DNA of 64,000 nucleotides from assembly GCF_907164915.1 (NCBI RefSeq), contig NC_061863.1:32826133-32890132 (forward strand), written 5' to 3'. This document shows, piece by piece, positions 46,500-58,750 of this stretch. This DNA comes from Impatiens glandulifera (taxonomy: Eukaryota > Streptophyta > Magnoliopsida > Ericales > Balsaminaceae). The number at the start of each line of letters is the position of its first letter. Positions within the stretch are counted from its first letter, which is position 1. The notes under the pieces were generated by a model that was not told where the DNA came from, ran no database searches, and saw only the letters and a program-made list of their open reading frames with translations. The translations under genes were made by a program, and so were the position numbers.

Positions 46500-47600
46500 C
46501 GTCTAACTACTTATGTTGGCTATTGGTACAGCTGTCCACTACCACCGTATCTGTCCATATACTCTTCCTGCCAAAATTAAAAAAGTCACCTCTCAAATAG
46601 ATTGAAGACAGTTGTCTTTCAATGTTTAAAGAGTGAATAAAATTTCTGATGACTTTTCACTACACGTCTAACATTAATAGCACTCTTTCATGATTAATCT
46701 TAAATGATAGTTGTGCTCTTGGGAATAGATTTCTTAGGTTTTTGACGGTTCATATAATCATCAATTTAATAGTCACACGTCAACTCCTCTGTATTTAAGA
46801 AACGGTCATACTCAAAAGATTTGAGTATCTCCTTCTTGAATCCCCGATTCTCTCTCTCTAAGAAATCCTTCTTATAGCTTTTGAATCTATGAGATTTTTC
46901 TTTCATCTTGTTGAAATGTCTTCTCTCTTTGCAAAATCTCTTCAAATAGATTTTGAATATGTCTCTTTCCGGTCGGATCAATCGTTTAAAGGGCATCTCT
47001 TTCCGGTCGCCTCTCATGGAAAGAGTTCCTGTCTGAAAGTTGAGTTTGCCCTACTCAACGACATCATTTCAAAATCTATTCTTGCTAAAGATTCGTCCCA
47101 CATCTACTGTAACAAGTCTTTGAAATGATGGTGGTTATCACAATGGATGTAGCCATCAATTGGTCAAAAGTTATTTTCAACAATCTGGTAAAGATGATTT
47201 CTTCTCGAAAGAAAATCTATAGATATGATGCTCCTCTCAGCATGTTCCTCTGTTGTCTCCTTTCTGAAGTTAGTCACGGCTTTCACTTCAATCCGTGTCT
47301 TGAACAACCAAAAGGTTCTCGACTACGTTCTACGGGTCGGTAGGCTCAAGTTGAAGAGACGAAACCGGGTAGCTTACTTGGTTGAAAGGGCACAATAGGA
47401 TTTCGTCCCCTAAAGATGTTAAAAAAGGGAAAAGGAAAATATTGTCCTTAATTTTAGGGGGAATGGGGAATGTTAAAAATCTTTTGATGTTTTTGGAATG
47501 CTATGATAATCTTGAAATATGAATAGTATTTTGCTATCTATTGTGTCGATAATTATCAAATTTGCATATATATATTTCTAATCTTTTATTGATGTTTTAA
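46500..47600 (+). pseudogene. Additional ORF region after pol in element C
   Basis: Frames at 46905-47128 (LFAKSLQIDFEYVSFRSDQS, KVEFALLNDIISKSILAKDS) and 47125-47343 (VVITMDVAINWSKVIFNNLV, SRKKIYRYDAPLSMFLCCLL) adjoin and read as one decayed protein with a shift. I recall a similar sequence (LLNDI-AK-S followed by INWS--LF) as a recurrent retroelement-associated protein in asterid genomes. It sits where some Copia lineages carry an extra ORF. No viral envelope features (signal peptide, membrane anchor) are visible, and function is unknown. Confidence 0.5.
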
Positions 47601-47607
47601 CATCATC

Positions 47608-47621
47608 AAAAAGGGGGAAAT
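47608..47621 (+). promoter_or_regulatory. Polypurine tract of Copia element C
   Basis: AAAAAGGGGGAAA directly precedes the 3' LTR start TGTTGGG; it is the plus-strand primer site. Confidence 0.9.
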
Positions 47622-49069
47622 TGTTGGGTCAAATTATCTTGACTAACGATATTTTGATGATGAACTTGTATAAAACTTAAATAAAAATGAAGTTAAGTCG
47701 TCTAATTACTTCTATGTAGGTGCATCCAAAATATGCTAAGTTAGACTTAGCTTGAAATAGGATAATTAGACGTGTTGCTAGTTAGACGTGCAGTCTAACA
47801 GATACGTAGTTAGACGTGCAGTTTAATAGATACGTAGTTAGACGTGCAGTTTAATAGATACGTAGTTAGACGTGCAGTCTAACAGATACGTAGTTAGACG
47901 TGCAGTCTAACATATACGTAGTTAGGCGTGTAGTCTAACAGATACGTAGTTAGACGTGTAGTCTAACAGATACGTAGTTAGACGTGCAGTCTAACAGATA
48001 CGTAGTTAGACGTGCAGTCTAACAGATACGTAGTTAGACGTGCAGTCTAACAGATACGTAGTTAGATGTGCAGTCTAACAGATGAAAGTTAGACACTGGC
48101 GTCTAACTCCTTCAGACTAGTCTGAAGTAACCAATAGTTAGACGTGTCGTCTAACTCCATTAAGACTTGGTGGTCTAATGGATCCCACTATTAGACGTAG
48201 ACGTCAAACTTCCTTAGACTTGGCAGTCTAACGAAGTACGTCTAATGCCTCGCTTCAGCAACCAATCAAAGTTAGCATCCATCTACCCACGATCAACTAG
48301 ATGTTCGCTACTCTTGCTCCATCGATCCGTGCAGCTCAGTACGATAGCCAGTTGCATCCAATGAATGAATGTCGCGTAAGTAAATATTCTTTCCACTACT
48401 TGTTCCTTGCAGGACAATCATAGAAGAATGTTTTGCGCACTACTAGTTTAGTATGGCCGCGATCTTTGTGCACAGAACCTGTTGTACTATGGGCGACTTT
48501 CCAATGGGCGCTCACCACATGTCAATACAGAAGATTTGACCATTGGTGTATGTTCTCTATTTAAAGATCCTTAAGCACAACGGGTGGGGGGTTAATCTCA
48601 CACACTATCTTACGAATTGTTTGCTCACTTGCGTACTGATTTTCTATATCATCTTCAAGAGAGAGATAGAATCAAAACATTGTTTAGCTGAGTGATATCC
48701 TTAAACATACTATAAGTTGAACAGAGTATGTTCTGTTCAACAGTTAGCTAGCCATTAAACTGTATTTGATTCAAATAATTATAGTGAATCATCTTGGTGG
48801 TTGGAAGAAGGGGTGACGTAGGAGAGTTTGCTACGAACATTCATAAACAACATGTTGTGTCATTTACATTATGTCTTCTCTTTTTGAGCTGGTTCTTAGC
48901 TTCAAACCTGAGCAAACATTTCTGCACTTGAATCGCTTCAAGAGTTTGCAAGGGTTTGTGAAGAATAGAAAGTGATATTAATCTCTAACAGGATTTCTAT
49001 CAAACTGTTTTCCAGAAGTTGTCATCAATAGTCAGACCCCCGTCTCTATTGATTACACCGATCCTTACA
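47622..49069 (+). repeat. 3' LTR of Copia element C
   Basis: 1,448 bp from TGTTGGGTCAAATTATC to GATCCTTACA. It contains a 28-bp palindromic array and a TATA-like TATTTAAAG near 48559. Homologue of solo LTR C at 1592-2946. It is followed without a gap by element D sequence. Confidence 0.88.
47765..48090 (+). repeat. 28-bp tandem array TAGTTAGACGTGCAGTCTAA
   Basis: About eleven units, most of them nearly identical. Each unit has the inverted pair TTAGAC...GTCTAA. It is more homogeneous than the copy at 2555-2800. Confidence 0.95.
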
Positions 49070-49208
49070 GACTTTTTCAAGAGTTTGTGAAGACTTGTGT
49101 AGAATAGAAATCGGATATTAACCTTTAACAGGGTTACTATCAAATGAAGTTATGTAAGAATTCAACTTTGTGAGACCTTAGTCTCCATCGTCGATCTTAA
49201 TCCTAACA
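49070..49208 (+). repeat. Truncated 5' LTR of Copia element D
   Basis: Matches 51710-51849, the tail of LTR D (AGTCTCCATCGTCGATCT), and ends CCTAACA. Confidence 0.85.
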
Positions 49209-49210
49209 AA

Positions 49211-49222
49211 TGGTATGAGAGC
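49211..49222 (+). promoter_or_regulatory. Primer-binding site of element D (one mismatch)
   Basis: TGGTATGAGAGC differs from the initiator tRNA-Met complement TGGTATCAGAGC at one base. Confidence 0.8.
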
Positions 49223-49257
49223 GAGTTGTTTCTATTCTCAAGCAATCAGATATCATC

Positions 49258-50109
49258 ATGGCGTTCTCCAACAAGCCCTCCATGTTTCGAAATGAAGAGT
49301 ATATTGATTGGAAGTTACGTATACAAGTGTATTTGGCCTCACAAGACGATGACATGTGGTATGTTATCACTGATGGTTCGATAAAGATTGAGAAGCCAAG
49401 ATACAAATTGAAGACTGAAGATAAGAATATGAAAAACCTGGATAATGTCGCCAAAGATATTATGTACAATGCGCTGGGCAAGAATATGTTCAGAAAGATC
49501 AAGTCGTGCTCCTCTACTAAAGAAATTTGGGAGAAGCTGATCCAACTATGTGAGGGAAATAACCAAATAAAGGAAAACCAGAAAGAGAATAATGCTCTTA
49601 TGGATGTTGAAAGCAAGGAAAAATGGGTCGAAAGCGATTCGGACGACTCATCATCCAGCGACAGTGATGATGAAGTTGTTACCTGCTTCATGGCTAAGAA
49701 AGAATCTGAGGTATTTGATTTCTCCTCTAAAAAATTTATAAGAGATGACTTAATCGTTGCACTTAATGACATGGTCATTGAGTACAAGAAGTTGTTATAC
49801 TCTTTCAATGAAATGAGATTGAAATATGAAACTGATAAATCTTCTTCATCTCAAACTTCTGAACTAAAAGATTTTGAAAACAAAGTGGCTGAGCTCTCAT
49901 CTGAGAATGAGAAGCTCAATGAAAAGATTCAAATACTTTCGTCTGAAAACCAACGTTTGACTTATGTGGTTAGTTCTTGGACGAGGTCTGGATATGCAAT
50001 CAGACAACATATAAATAAGATGAGGCATGCCAGATGTAAATTCGGTTTAGGATTTAACAATGCCAGCCCAGACAAGTTTTGTGAAAAGTTAAACCCGACG
50101 AAAGCTTAA
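49258..50109 (+). CDS. Copia element D Gag, open frame
   Basis: A 283-codon open frame from ATG 49258: MAFSNKPSMFRNEEYIDWKL, then IQVYLASQDDDMWYVITDGS, NLDNVAKDIMYNALGKN and KSCSSTKEIWEKLIQLCEG (UBN2-type Gag). A run DSDDSSSSDSDDEVVTCFMA and a coiled-coil KVAELSSENEKLNEKIQILS follow. It aligns with element C gag but is uninterrupted. It ends before any zinc knuckle and is shorter than usual, so it may be cut by the internal deletion. Gag packages element RNA; whether this one still assembles is unknown. Confidence 0.8.
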   Translation: MAFSNKPSMFRNEEYIDWKLRIQVYLASQDDDMWYVITDGSIKIEKPRYKLKTEDKNMKNLDNVAKDIMYNALGKNMFRKIKSCSSTKEIWEKLIQLCEGNNQIKENQKENNALMDVESKEKWVESDSDDSSSSDSDDEVVTCFMAKKESEVFDFSSKKFIRDDLIVALNDMVIEYKKLLYSFNEMRLKYETDKSSSSQTSELKDFENKVAELSSENEKLNEKIQILSSENQRLTYVVSSWTRSGYAIRQHINKMRHARCKFGLGFNNASPDKFCEKLNPTKA

Positions 50110-50660
50110 GACAATAAATTGTCATGGTAGTTTAACTGATAAAGGAACTGATCCAAGTTATGATGATTTGACTTCAAAGGATAAAGTGATTTATGTTAAG
50201 CCAACTTCAAACTGGTTGAAACCTGAGAGAAGGACAACCAATTGGTATGGCAAGAAAAAAAAGTTGACATGAAGTCGATAAATATTTACCAAAAATCATC
50301 ATTTGAAGCTAAAGAATTATCAGCAGGCAGTAAGAGATCTTCCAAATTTATCACACACGCACACAATGAGAAATTCATAAGCATATTTTAGGTATGGATT
50401 CACAATGAACTAATCCATCACAGACCCAAAGAAAAATGGGTACCAGATTTGTTATTATCTATGAACACAGATAAAATAGGACTGCAGCGTGAAAGATTAT
50501 GCATGACATCTGGACAGCCGACTGCTGACAGACATAACATATGAAGGCAACAAGCATGAAGTGGCTAACATCATTACGAAGCCACTTCCCGAGTATAAGT
50601 TTTCTTACCTTAAAAATATTTTAGGATTATTAGATTACGATAATGTATAAACTGATTTTA
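50110..50660 (+). pseudogene. Element D internal remnant (deleted pol)
   Basis: After gag-like leftovers (to about 50440), the sequence jumps to ITKPLPEYKFSYLKNILGLL-like coding at 50565-50640. This matches the last residues of Copia pol in element C (TKPLPETKFSHFKNILGL). Protease, integrase, RT and nearly all of RNase H are deleted, so the element could only move with help from another copy. Confidence 0.75.
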
Positions 50661-50689
50661 TTATAAACTCTCCTGGTTTTGATTATATA

Positions 50690-50930
50690 TTTTAAATAAT
50701 CAAAAAGGGAGAAATTGTAAGATTAAATTAGCTAAGTAACTTAGGAGAATTATCCAATAATTATATAATTACCATGTTTTGAATATTTAGTTTAAATAAT
50801 CAAAAATGGAGAAATTGTTAGAATAAGGTTCTTAATTAACTTAGGATAATTAACATAATCGATTCTATAAGTTATAAATAATTTCACTTGTTTTTGATAA
50901 TTTAATTTAAATAATCAAAAGGGAGAAATT
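50690..50930 (+). repeat. Triplicated polypurine-tract unit
   Basis: AATCAAAAAGGGAGAAATTG recurs at about 50698, 50801 and 50913 with slight changes. Each copy is followed by GTTAGA/GTAAGA-like LTR-start sequence and ~100 bp of related DNA. Only the last leads into the LTR. Confidence 0.8.
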
Positions 50931-51849
50931 GTTAGATTATAATTTATGAAATGGTTTTGATAATGAATGGATAAAACTAAATTCAGTTATATATATATAT
51001 GTTAAATTATATATATATATATAATTATTAAGTCATATCAAGTATATTAATAATTTTAAAGATAATAACACTGTAGTACAATGGTTAGTACTCCCGTATG
51101 TCACATTGGTGATTAGGGAAGTTGCACATCCGGCTGAGAAAATACCGAAATTTCCACATAGGCGCATCCGGTATTTAATGATGCGCGTCCAGTAGTTTGA
51201 AGTCCGGTTTAAATGAGGCTTCATTCCTTTGAAGTCAATATGTCCGTTGTCAATTGACTATTTAAGATGTAGTTGGAAGACAAGTTAAACACAGTTTTTG
51301 AAGTAGTTTTTACACAGATTCACAACAAGCAATTGGCTAACATTCTTAAGCACTCAAGTTCTATAGTGATTTACAAGTGTACTAGTTTTTACATTGTATT
51401 ACATATTACATATTTTGTATGAGTTGGTAAGCATTGTAAGTTGAACAGAATTTGTTTTTGTTCAACAGAGTGAGTGTGCTGGAAGTTCGAAAACAGGCAG
51501 TAACTAAGTCCTGGTTGTTCAACTGTACAAGTGTTATATTAAACCAAATATTCTAATGAATATCATTCTCAAGGTTGAAAACAAGGGGTGACGTAGGAGT
51601 TTATAATCTGAACATCCATAAACCTTGTGTCTTGCATTGTGCGTTCTTTCTTTTCATATCCTTCCTACTGATCATCTGCTACTTTAATTCCAAACAAACT
51701 GTTCCGCACTTGACTTTGTCAAGAGTTTGTGAAGACTTGTGTAGAATAGAAATCGGATATTAACCTTTAACATGGTTACTATCAAATGAAGTGTGTGTAA
51801 ACGTTCAACTTTATGAGACCCTAGTCTCCATCGTCGATCTCGATCATAA
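50930..51849 (+). repeat. 3' LTR of Copia element D
   Basis: Begins TGTTAGATTATAATTTATG and ends GATCTCGATCATAACA. It aligns at both ends with 4910-6207 but lacks that copy's CGGTAG-rich middle. A decayed tRNA-Asp-like block lies at 51062-51118. Confidence 0.8.
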
Positions 51850-53480
51850 CACTCTTGAAATAGTTCAAGTGCGTAACAGCTTGCTACATTTGAAGCTTCA
51901 GATGGATGAATGCAAATGGTAGAAAGTAAAGAACACAAGGAGTTTTATGGATGTTCGGAGATAAAACACTTACGTCACCCCTTCTTCCTCAATAAGAAGG
52001 ATATTCACTAGAAGACTTTGATTGGTATAGAACACACTACACAAACCCAGTCAGAAACCCAAGACTTAACAAGCGCCTGATTCTGAACTTCTAGCTAACT
52101 CTCTATTGAATAGAATAGTCTTTGTTCAACTTACAACACTGAAGTATCACATAAAAATAGTAGTGAATGAATTACAAGGTACTCTTTGGAAAATGTAAAC
52201 ACAACGCCTTAGAGAGAATATAACTTGATAGCTAGATCGTAAGTTGGAGAAAGCTCGTGAGTTGAGTAATCAAGTTATCAATTCAGTTCAGTAACTTCTT
52301 TGTCCGTTGTCCTTGAGTAGATATTTATACTTGAAGTAGGCCAACGGTCGAATCTTCTCCTTGGACACGTGTCCTCCTTTTGTTGGACGGTCTCCCATAG
52401 TACAATAGTACATTAGAGCATAGGCATTGGGATCGTGGTCGTACCGGACTGATAGTGCGCCGAATATTTTCTGATATTGTGTTGTACTAAAATGTACAAC
52501 ACATTGTGGGCAATTTGAATAGAGATGTACGTGGCAGTCGATCCTTTGTTAGTTGGTTTATCTTGTAAACGAGAATTGCAGATGAGCTGAATACATAGTT
52601 AGATGCTCCTTCAGACGTGTGATGAAGTTGGACGACGTCTAATTATACTTCTTCTTCAGGCCGCATCTAAGAATGTTAGACGACGTCTAACTGCGCTTCT
52701 TCTTCAGACCGCGTCTAAGAAGGTTAGACGACGTTTAACTATGCTTCTTCTTCAGACCACGTCTAAGAAGGTTTAGACGACGTCTAACTACGCTTCTTCT
52801 TCAGACCACGTCTAAGAAGATTTAGACGACGTCTAACTGCACTTCTTTTTCAGACCACATCTAAAAAGATTAGACAACGTCTAACTGCGCTTTTTCTTCA
52901 GACCACGTCTAAGAATGTTAGACGATGCCTAAATGCGTTTCTTCTTCAGACCACATCTAAGAAGGTTTAGACGACGTCTAACTACGCTTCTTCTTCATAC
53001 CACGTCTAAGAAGGTTAGACGACGTCTACTCGCGCACTCCTTAGACCACGTCTAAAGGAGTTAGACGACGTCTACTCATGCATTATTCACACCACGTTTA
53101 AAGTAATTAGACGACGTTTACTCGCGCATTACTCAGACCACGTCTGAAGTAATTAGACTATATCTACTTGCGCATTACTCAGACCACGTCTGAAGTAATT
53201 AGACGACGTCTAGTTGCGCATTACTCAGACCACGTCTGAAATATTAGACGACGTCTACTCGCGCATTACTTAGACGTGGCGTCTGAAGTAATTAGATGAC
53301 GTCTAAATGCGCTATCTTGAGATGACGTCCGAATAAGCATACTTCTTTAGATCTATACATGCACAAGGTAAATTATCCAACTTAGTTTTATTCAAATCAC
53401 ATCAATAAAAACAATGTCACATTGAATTCAACTTACTCTCTTAAGTTTATTATTTTTCCTTAATTAATTATTTCTTGTTT
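51850..53480 (-). repeat. LTR B, second copy (minus orientation)
   Basis: Aligns with 908-1591 plus 2947-3585 in the same orientation and carries a longer GTCTAA palindrome array. No Copia coding sequence adjoins it, so it may be a solo LTR. It starts exactly where LTR D ends. Confidence 0.75.
52590..53330 (-). repeat. ~46-bp palindromic tandem array in LTR B copy 2
   Basis: About sixteen units alternate AGACCACGTCTAAGAAGG and TTAGACGACGTCTA with CTTCTTCTTC or CGCGCATTACTC spacers. There are two sub-families in sequence: TTCTTCTTC-spaced units first, then GCGCATTACTC-spaced units. Confidence 0.9.
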
Positions 53481-56014
53481 AATTATTTTTTCTTTTTCTT
53501 TATTTAATTTAATCTAACAAAGTTAATGATTTACTTCTTTATAAATTATTGATGTAATCCCTATAAAACGAGCTGTTAATTCTTAAAAATTAATTGATTT
53601 GGTCTATTTAGATAGAGATGAATTCTTACCAAATAGTTAATTAGATATTTTAGTTGTGCTAAGTAGGTATAATTTTCTCTATACATTCAATTAAGTTCAA
53701 AATGTTTTATATACATTATCTTATTTTAAATTGATCTCTATACATTTATTTGTGTTTGAAATTGTTCCTTTTACATTTATTTTTTTTGAAATTGTTCTTT
53801 ACTATATTCACCATAAATATTTTAAATCATTTAAATTGTTATAAATCCGTTAATTTGTGTTTAAAATAGACACAAATTTCCTTATAAGTGGTACATCCAT
53901 TTTTTTTCTAAATTTTATTGCGACCAAAGTTTTCACTTTCGTCTTGAGATGATTTTTCAACTCAATTCTCAAAACGACGACGCATATTATGTTCCAATTT
54001 TAGACAACTATGTTACAGACTAAGACGATAACATTTTTTACTCATCTTTATCTTATCTTTTTTATAGATATTATGTGTATGTGTTGTGCCCCCAAAATCA
54101 TCTAATCGATAAGGAATGTTAATTTTGAAGAAAGATGTACAATAGTTATATAGTTAAAATATAAATAATATGATAGACATTACAATATATAAAATATGAT
54201 ATTGTAATACAAAATTCATAATATGGTTGAATCGGTCGGCTAGACACCAAAATGACGATTATCCTCATAGTGAGAATGAACTGAGAGTGAGAATAAATTT
54301 AATTTTATTTGAAAACGAATCAGTTTATTAATCAAAATATTTTTTAATCCAAATCTAAGAAACACATCCTAGTTTGAATCTTAGACGATTGATGATTCGA
54401 AATTAGTTATCAAAAGTAATTCAAATTTTGACCATAAAAGAATTGTTCTTCATCTTGTACAACTTGAAAGATTCAAACTATTTCAAATAAAAATAAATGT
54501 AGTAAGGAACAATTTAAAACAAAATAAATATAAAATTAATAATTTCAAACAAAAATAAATGTATTATAGTCAATTTAAAACAAGATATAGAGATATATTT
54601 AAAATTTATTAAATGTATAAGAAGCATTATACCTATTAAATTTTAAATTATATATTTATTTAATATTTTGATTAGTCACTTTTCTCTATTGAAACTCACG
54701 CTTCACAATATTGTTACAAAGTGACCAAAACACATTCACACTATTCACCATCTTTTATCATTGTGATTCTCTTTATATCCACGATTTAATTCTTAATCCC
54801 CATAAAAGATTCAAGTTAAAAATGAGCACACATAAGTAATAACGCACACTTTCACACTTGAAGATAACTTCATAAATATAAGTTCTATCTTAATCATTTC
54901 ATCGAACTAGGGTCGAGGGACGGCGGATCTATGTACTAAGGCTATCTGGGTTGTAGTAGGAGTAGCTAAACTATTTTGTATATATAAGGTAATAACAACG
55001 GAAAAATATTGTTGTACAGTAAATTAAGTTTATTTAGTTTATTTAGTTTGTTTACTTGATATTATTATCCTTCTAGTTAGGTTAGATTTCAAATCATAAT
55101 TCAGCCCTCTGATCCATCCATCTTAAAAATAATGTATAAAGACAATCTTATTATTGGTTAAGGTGCAAAATATACCTAAAACATCTTCTTTCTTTCTTCT
55201 TTTTTTCATATCTTATTTCTTCTAAAATACACTACTTTAAAAATATTTAAAAGATGTTAAATAGTCATTATACACATAATTTAATCTTAAAGTAAAGAGT
55301 CAGTTTTATGCCATGAGAACATTTTTTAACCGACAATTATGATGGTGGTGTATGTGTAAATGAATTAAGTAGTCAAACAACTTCTTTCATTATTACCCAA
55401 AAAACATGCTACTCCTCTACCAAGCAGGGGGAAAATACATGCTACTTTATTTGATTGTCATATCTTCGATCAACATTTACTTCAAACTCTAAATAAATCA
55501 TATATATTCGTCACAATAGGGTAACCAATTATTTTTTAGTTTATGATTAGAATTAGAACTAACTAATGATTCAAAATAGTTTATAACTAACATTATTTAA
55601 ATTGAAGTCCTTTTTAACCCTTAGTGAAGACTCATAACTCAATGGTGATTGAGAAAAAAAACTTATATTCTCATGGTCATGAATTTAGTATTCACACTCA
55701 ATCATTTAAAAACAATGTTAATATGAAGAGAAAATATGATAAAAAAAAAGTGTAAAACATAGAAATTAGGGCATCAAAAAGTTACACCTAGCATTGATGG
55801 GAGCTTTCATTGACAGTCATCCGAATAAGAGAGTAAACCTTAAATTATAATTGCAACATTATTTACAGTAAATCTATTATCTATCATTGACCAAACATCT
55901 TAGAGAATGAAATCGGAGTAACAAAGTCCCAATTTAATGTCAATAATACAAAGTACATGAGATCCACATTCAAAATATTTAAAACATGAGAAATTTGACT
56001 AACAGAGTAAGTTT
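53481..56014. other. AT-rich intergenic, no gene seen
   Basis: No coding region or clear transposon was recognised. Around 55625-55700 an ACTCAATGGTGATTGAG...GTCATGAATTTAGTATTC pair faintly resembles A- and B-box tRNA arms, but is too degenerate to call. Confidence 0.5.
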
Positions 56015-56096
56015 TTACAACTCCCCGTTAAATACAACAACACTTCTAACGACTAAAATCCTTGAACAACACAAAATATTCTGAGATACAATTTCC

Positions 56097-58750
56097 TTAG
56101 TCTTCAACCATATCCTCATCTTCAACCATATCCTCATCATCTTCAACCATATCCTCACCATCATCAATATCATCATCATCATCAATATCATCATCAATCT
56201 CCCTATCAATATCATCAAAAAGCCACTGCTCAAACTCATCAACCTCCTCATAATCATGCATATACAATTCATCAGACATGTTCAACGGATCAGTCCCCAA
56301 TTCCTCCCCACGACAAGAAACATGCAGATAAGGTCTGTTCTTCGCTAGAGCATCTACCATATTCCTGTTCATCGTTCCAGTTACCCCCAACCTTCTCAAT
56401 CTCGGGAAATAAGGTCTCTTCAACCACCTAAACGATAACTGTGTAATTCCACCGCAGTTATACAAATCCAACACCCTTAAGCAACTTCCACATCCTTGAC
56501 CATCTCCTGCTTGCATTGACGCTAATGCCATAACCGACATATCGCCTATTAAGGGACACTGCCTCATTCGTAACTCGCTAATCAGAACCCTACTCTTCAC
56601 CATTAAGAGAATCCCTGCATCAGATAGGCTTGGAATATTTGAGAGGTCGAGCTCTTGCAAAGGCAGCGGAGTAGAAACTTGTCCGTCGAACAAAAGAGAA
56701 ATGAATTTGTCTGTCAGCCTCTTGCAACCTCTGACGGATAACGAAATCAACGAATGAAGCGAGACTTGTTTTAAGTACGAGAGACCGATATCACTAATAT
56801 CGGTTCCATCTAATTGAAGAGTTCTCAATCGAGGAAGACTGCCAATTGCTCTAAGAGCTTCATCCCCGAGGCTTCTACAATCCCTCAAATCAAGAACTAC
56901 AAGATCTCTGTTCGACGCTAAACTTATAACCGCATAATTCGTCAACAAACTACACCATCTAAGGCTAACATGCGTAAGCAAAAGAGAAGTGGCGGTTATA
57001 TCATGAAATACCAAATCCGTCAGTTTTGTCCCGCGAGAGATTCTAAATTTATACAAATTTGAGCAAGAATGTAGGATTGACCTGAAACCCGTGTCTGTCA
57101 CACGACAGAAGCCGACAAGACATATACTTTCCATGCTGGAGCATCTGTCAGCCATTAGGAGTACTCCGAGGTCATTGACGCGTTTGAAATAACTAGCGAT
57201 AAATTCCTGACTTCGAACTAATGAGAGGTGTTTCAGTTTTCCGTGTGGGTTCAGATTTTGAAGACCCAAGTTGGTTAGATCTAATGTAACTGTGGGTTCC
57301 ATGATGGGTGAATCTCGGAGGTCTAAATGGGTTAAGGAGGTGAGGTTTCGAGATATCATACTAACCATAGTGTCTGTTATGCAATCAACCGAAAGGCACA
57401 GTTTTTGGATGTTTGGCAAAGAACGAGGAGTCGTGATTTGATTTCCCGATTGTGATGGGACAATGCTTGGGCTTAGCAACTCAGTTACCATTTTGGAAGA
57501 GATATACCCAATCTCGAGAGATGTGAGGTTTGTGGAAGCCAATGCCCATGCACGAGCAAAATTAAGATGTAGAAACATTGAGACGTCAAACATCAGGATA
57601 AGACTCTGCAAACAGAGAAAGCAAATATGACTTGATAAGTTATGCATATTCAATGAAGCATCTCAACTCAAAAATAACCATCCATGAAGCATCTCAACTC
57701 AAAAATAACCATCCATGAAGCATCTAGGGAGCATTACCCCCATATGAATAGATTTGTAAGCATCAAAAGAAGATACTAAGAAAGACAACTCTAAACATTA
57801 CTACAAAAACTATCTATTTGTCTTGATTTAGTTGAACGAAGTTGTTTCCATAAATGAACTACTTCCAACATGTATCTTTTACTTTATGACGATCCAAGTT
57901 TGGTATTTAGCGCACCATAATTGTAACCAAGACCTTACTTGTAATTGGGAGCAACCGCTGAGAACCTCCTCTAGATCAGATACATGAATTGATCTTCCTC
58001 TTTTTTCTGCCACCGAATTCAAGTATAGAAACCTGGGGAAAGGTAAACACGTAGCAGAAGTTTACCCAAGAGAATATGAATTCAAAAGCTCAAGCTTTAC
58101 CAAACAATTTGCAAGACGGGATCAGGAAAAGGCAGATTCGCTAAGATCTATAGATAGAGACGTCAGGAAGGAGATCATAACGTCCTCCAAACAATAGGTG
58201 AATTGCTAAGTCAAAGAAAAGAAAAGAAAAGAGAGAAAAAGATACCTTAGGTCTTTGCATCGAGCACCGATTTGAGAAAGAAGGTTTCCACTGAAATCGG
58301 CGCAGTTACGGAGAAAAAGCTCTTGAAGAGAAGGTCGGAGCAGATAATCGATTGCGGAATCATCAAGCCGTGAACAGTCGATCTTGAGGCTGAGAAGATA
58401 CGGGTTTGAAGGTAGAAGAGGTCTTAACAAATGTATCGGTGGCGCAATGTCCTGTGAAGGGAAAAGGAAAGAAAAGAAAAAGCAGATCTGAGAAATAAGA
58501 AATGAAATGTAGACAATAGGATAGGATAGGATAGGAGAATGTATGCGAGGATGCACGTCTTATTACTATGAAGTGGAAATTGGGGAGAAAGGAGAGGATC
58601 TGATAAGCGCAGGTCCTGAAGGTCTTGCTGGTGGACGCGACTGCGCAAATCGAAGATACGTCGAGTTTAGTCATGATGCTTCCTAGGAGAGCCGGCGGCA
58701 GAATATCCAGGCTCGCCGATTCTGCAACGGTGGTGGTGGTGGAGCTTGTC

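Noticed and set aside
49203..49808. 201-codon minus-strand frame
   Set aside because: Antisense shadow of the element D gag; Ser/Phe-rich composition mirrors the coding strand.
55625..55700. Possible tRNA-like arms
   Set aside because: Only two short words fit; no stem pairing could be seen.
56015..56272. 85-codon minus-strand frame rich in Met/Ile
   Set aside because: Alternative frame of the acidic-tail repeat of FBL10.
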